Positions 21,934 to 24,920 of a stretch of DNA of 24,920 nucleotides are shown piece after piece. Source of the DNA: Candidatus Poseidoniales archaeon. Its GTDB lineage: Archaea; Thermoplasmatota; Poseidoniia; Poseidoniales; Poseidoniaceae. Location of the stretch: positions 1 to 24,920 of the forward strand of contig QQSA01000057.1 in NCBI GenBank assembly GCA_003602535.1. The letters are read 5' to 3'. How positions within the stretch are numbered: the first letter of the stretch is position 1; the number at the start of each line of letters is the position of its first letter. The notes beneath the pieces were generated by a model. That model saw only the letters and a list, made by a program, of their open reading frames with translations, ran no database searches and was not told the origin of the DNA. The position numbers were made by a program, and so were the translations under genes.

Positions 21934-23490
21934 TCACTCTGGGATGTAATACAATTCCACAGAACCTGTACCTAGACTGATTGGCTGTCCAACGATAATG
22001 TTCTCAGCGACACCAGTCAAGTTGTCACGCTCACCGATAATACCTGCCTTCAGCAAGTGGTTGACTGTAACTTCGAAAGCAGCACGAGCAAGGATGGAGT
22101 GCTTTGTACCAGAGACACCGTGGCGTCCAATAGCACGGACTTCACCTTCGCTAGTCATTACATCTGATACCATCAACAAGTGGCGAACATCTACTTCCAG
22201 ACGAGCACCATCTAGTGTTGCTTGCAATTCATTTACAATCGCTTGACGAGCAGCTTCAATTCCAAGGTATTGATAGATTTCAATGATATTGTTGGTGTAG
22301 GTTCTCGAACGGTCGATTCCTTCCATATCAGAGATTCTCGAAAGGTTGCTTCCAATTGTGGAGAGATAATACTCACCAGTCTTGTCGTCAAGTTGCACGT
22401 TAGCACGCTCGACGTTTGGAACTCCCTTTAGGCGCATGTCACGAATCTTATCTTCAAGTTGTAGAAGTTCAGTGTAAGACGGTGGGTTTTCTGCCAGAGT
22501 CTTCATGTCTTCCTCAGTCTGAATACCAGGTATTAGCGTCAAGACTGACGGGTTCTTTTCCTTGTCAGCTTCGACATAAAGTCGAAGAGCACGCTCAAGT
22601 TTATCCTTAACTTCAGCAGGAGTCATGCCTTTTTGCTTCAAGTTACCTTTCTTCAATTTCAGAACAAGGCGACGTTGTGTAACATCAGTTTCGATATCTG
22701 CGATATTTGCAGTGGTTGTTATTTCAATAGATGCTGCAAGTTTTCTAGCAGCATCTGGTGACGTACTCTTTTCTCCTTCAAGACGAATTGTCATTGTAGG
22801 AGTATTTGGCACCTTTCGAGCATCTACAATCTCAATAATACGAGGTAGACCTTGAGTTACGTTAACTGTTGCAACACCCGCATAGTGGAAAGTACGCATA
22901 GTCATCTGAGTTCCAGGTTCTCCTATTGATTGAGCAGTGATGATTCCTGCAGCCTCGTAAGGATCAATTTTAGCCATCTTTTGTGCCTTTGCTGCTTCAG
23001 TAACAAGGGCTTCAGCCTGTTTCTTAGTTAACTTGGTCTTTTCACGGTCGTGAACAGCCTCGGTCAAATCGTGTATTGTTTGCTGTGAGAAGATTGCACC
23101 CAATGATTCCGCTGCAGATTCAATAGACTTGAATACAGCATCATCAGCAAGGTCATCAACATAGGTTGCAAGCTTAATCTCAGGATTGTATGACTCCAAT
23201 TCCTGAACAGTTTTCGCAGTTCTACGGCGACGTGTTCCACGGCGTAAACGAACTGAAGTGGTTGCAGAATTAGCATCCCCGGTAGAGTCTCTGTTAGAAG
23301 AGTTGGCACCAGTGATGATACCATGAATTCTAGCGGCTGTATCTGAATCAGTTTCACAGAACTGAGCAATTTCCTGAGCGGTCAAGACCTTTACGTCATC
23401 CCACTTACGGTCATCCGCTAGCTTGTGAGCAAATTCTTCAGGGACTAACATGTCCATGAGCTTCTTTTTTGTTGCACTCTTTACTACCAT
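21934..23490 (-). CDS. rpoA2: DNA-directed RNA polymerase subunit A''
   Basis: The 518-aa product is the C-terminal part of the archaeal RNA polymerase largest subunit and helps form the active-site cleft. The key stretch ITAQSIGEPGTQMTMRTFHY (residues 184-203), followed by GVATVNVTQGLPRIIEIVDA, lies in the trigger-loop region. HGVSGTKHSILARAAFEVT and ENIIVGQPISLGTGSV near the end match the family. About 180 residues precede the AQSIGEP motif, where usual A'' subunits have about 60-80. The extra part includes an Arg-rich stretch (RLRRGTRRRR, residues 81-90). The usual PGEAVGI reads DPYEAAGI. The ATG at 23490 shares one base with the rpoA1 stop. Confidence 0.95.
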   Translation of the reverse strand: MVVKSATKKKLMDMLVPEEFAHKLADDRKWDDVKVLTAQEIAQFCETDSDTAARIHGIITGANSSNRDSTGDANSATTSVRLRRGTRRRRTAKTVQELESYNPEIKLATYVDDLADDAVFKSIESAAESLGAIFSQQTIHDLTEAVHDREKTKLTKKQAEALVTEAAKAQKMAKIDPYEAAGIITAQSIGEPGTQMTMRTFHYAGVATVNVTQGLPRIIEIVDARKVPNTPTMTIRLEGEKSTSPDAARKLAASIEITTTANIADIETDVTQRRLVLKLKKGNLKQKGMTPAEVKDKLERALRLYVEADKEKNPSVLTLIPGIQTEEDMKTLAENPPSYTELLQLEDKIRDMRLKGVPNVERANVQLDDKTGEYYLSTIGSNLSRISDMEGIDRSRTYTNNIIEIYQYLGIEAARQAIVNELQATLDGARLEVDVRHLLMVSDVMTSEGEVRAIGRHGVSGTKHSILARAAFEVTVNHLLKAGIIGERDNLTGVAENIIVGQPISLGTGSVELYYIPE

Positions 23491-24920
23491 CAAAGTTCCC
23501 CTCCTGCTGCTGCTTCAGAATCTCCTTCGCCAAAGCCAAGATCGAAATTCTTATCCTCTGTAATTACAACTACTTCTTCCTTTTTCTTGGTAGGACCATC
23601 TGTTCCCAATGCCTCATCGACAACAACATCGATGTTGAAAGGCTTGCCGTGCACTCCACGGCTAGGGTCGATTCCGTCTTCTCCATATTGGAATTGAATG
23701 ATTCTGTTTGCAGTGTTTCTTACAGACAGGTTGTCATCATTGTATACCTTCAAGTCGTCCATTGCGTTAATCAATCGACGCTGCATGTATCCGGACTTAC
23801 TTGTACGAACCGCTGTATCAACCAGTGATTCACGACCAGAAACTGACAACATAAAGAACTCAGTTGGTTCAAGACCACGCTTGAATGAAGAAGAGATGAA
23901 TCCCTTCTCAGGCGCACCAAGTCCGCCACGCTTGAAGTGAGGCAGAACACGCTGGTGGTATCCACGTTCAAGACGTGCACCACGTACCTTTGCTTGTCCA
24001 ATACTTCCTGCCATCATAGTTAGGTTGTCCATCGAACCACGAGCACCAGATATCGCCATACCAACAGCAGCATTTGAGTTGCCACTTTCGTTTAATTCAT
24101 CTTTTGCTACGTCTCCTGCTGCTTGCTTACCAAGGTCTAGAATGACCATGATATTCTCTTCAAGAGTTTCTTTAGGAGTTCGTCCAGGACGGGTTTCATA
24201 GCCACGTCCATCTTTACCGAACTTGTCTAATTCTGCCTGTACTTCAGCACGAGCCTCAGCATTGTGGCGCTCAATTTCACCAAGCGCTTCTGCAGATAGG
24301 TCTTCGTCATCGATACCAGTTGTAAATCCTAGAGATGTACACGCACCAATTGAAAGGCGAGTAAATTCATCCAAGAACTTTGCACCCTCTGTTGGGCCGT
24401 TAGTTTGAACAATTGCATCCAATAGTCTTCCATCTTCTGCACCGATTGCTCTCTTATCCAATGTTCCAGTAACCTTACCGTTCTTAACAACAACATCGTC
24501 ATTAGAACGGCTACGGAATCTCAAGTGGATATTATTTGGTATGATAACTGATATCAAATCTTCACCATTGAAATATTCACCATTAGGACCAGTATGAACT
24601 TCTGGTAATTCACCAGTGTAACCAATATTACCTAGCATTTCCAATCCGTTACGCTTTGAGATCTTAGTCCCAGGCCTAGATAGAAGATATGCACCAGAAA
24701 TGTGGTCGTGAATTCCTCCGATTACAGCACCACCATATCTAGGCGTCAGGATGTGTTCCTGTACACGCATCAAAATCTTAGCTTCTGCACGTGCTTCTTC
24801 TCCCTGAATAACGTGCAAGTTCATTTCATCACCATCGAAATCAGCGTTGTAAGGAGTACATACTGCCAGATTGAATCTGAAAGTGTGACCCTTCATTACA
24901 CGAACTTCGTGAACCATCAT
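23490..24920 (-). CDS. rpoA1: DNA-directed RNA polymerase subunit A' (5' end outside window)
   Basis: This is the C-terminal part (476 codons) of the archaeal A' subunit; the reading frame runs off the right edge and the true start is outside. The visible sequence contains the catalytic magnesium-binding motif YNADFDGDEMN near the edge (three Asp residues), then HILTPRYGG, SGARGSMDNLTMMAGSIGQ and RGLEPTEFFM, with GRESLVDTAVRTSKSGYMQR near the A'/A'' split. An acidic, low-complexity C-terminal tail (about 45 residues) follows the YGEDGIDPSRG segment. The stop overlaps the rpoA2 ATG by one base (TGATG), so the two halves are translationally coupled, as in other archaea. Confidence 0.97.
   Translation of the reverse strand: MMVHEVRVMKGHTFRFNLAVCTPYNADFDGDEMNLHVIQGEEARAEAKILMRVQEHILTPRYGGAVIGGIHDHISGAYLLSRPGTKISKRNGLEMLGNIGYTGELPEVHTGPNGEYFNGEDLISVIIPNNIHLRFRSRSNDDVVVKNGKVTGTLDKRAIGAEDGRLLDAIVQTNGPTEGAKFLDEFTRLSIGACTSLGFTTGIDDEDLSAEALGEIERHNAEARAEVQAELDKFGKDGRGYETRPGRTPKETLEENIMVILDLGKQAAGDVAKDELNESGNSNAAVGMAISGARGSMDNLTMMAGSIGQAKVRGARLERGYHQRVLPHFKRGGLGAPEKGFISSSFKRGLEPTEFFMLSVSGRESLVDTAVRTSKSGYMQRRLINAMDDLKVYNDDNLSVRNTANRIIQFQYGEDGIDPSRGVHGKPFNIDVVVDEALGTDGPTKKKEEVVVITEDKNFDLGFGEGDSEAAAGGEL

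Noticed and set aside
21934..23490. Intein in the extended RNA polymerase A'' subunit
   Set aside because: The extra sequence is N-terminal, has no splicing motifs (no C-terminal HN followed by C/S/T in context), and is short and low-complexity.

Overview
The window comes from an archaeon, most likely a planktonic euryarchaeon of the Marine Group II (Poseidoniia) type. The archaeal evidence is an RNA polymerase largest subunit split into A' and A'' followed by ribosomal protein L30e, the archaeal FAICAR synthetase PurP, and a predicted exosome-linked RNA-binding protein (COG1325). The Marine Group II placement is an inference from a moderately AT-rich sequence, large secreted Asp-rich proteins, and membrane-anchored proteins with cytoplasmic zinc ribbons. 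It was not tested by phylogeny.

Layout: from the left edge to about 8.94 kb all genes lie on the minus strand. Read in transcription order they are a secreted/membrane protein with two C-terminal zinc ribbons, a DtxR/MntR-type metalloregulator, a membrane protein coupled to it, a coiled-coil hairpin protein, a sugar-phosphate nucleotidyltransferase with a left-handed beta-helix tail, a small hypothetical protein, the COG1325 protein, a 7Fe ferredoxin and pdxS. A divergent promoter region (8940-9019) carries an 18-bp perfect palindrome. From 9.02 to 16.46 kb the genes are on the plus strand: a second coiled-coil protein, a 695-aa Cid1-like terminal nucleotidyltransferase fused to a coiled coil and a basic tail, a GNAT acetyltransferase, a Roadblock/LC7-like protein, a third coiled-coil protein, purP and an SSS-family symporter. 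From 16.46 kb to the right edge the genes are again on the minus strand: rpoA1 (5' end cut by the window), rpoA2, rpl30e, an unrecognised 296-aa protein, a 1124-aa secreted protein with thrombospondin type 3 repeats, and a PqqB-like metallo-beta-lactamase-fold protein.

The most notable content is the set of putative RNA-linked genes. The 695-aa protein matches the eukaryotic Cid1/TUTase family along its whole catalytic core, including the His linked to UTP preference. Its start overlaps the stop of a coiled-coil gene by 4 nt. Two more coiled-coil proteins in the window share a hinge motif at the same depth (about residues 120-145). One of them shares a basic C-terminal tail motif with the nucleotidyltransferase. 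Together these suggest an undescribed archaeal RNA 3'-tailing or ribonucleoprotein system built from a Cid1-like enzyme and hairpin coiled-coil partners; this is inference. A second theme is a small family of short perfect hairpins with a CCTACGG/CCGTAGG core next to stop or start codons.
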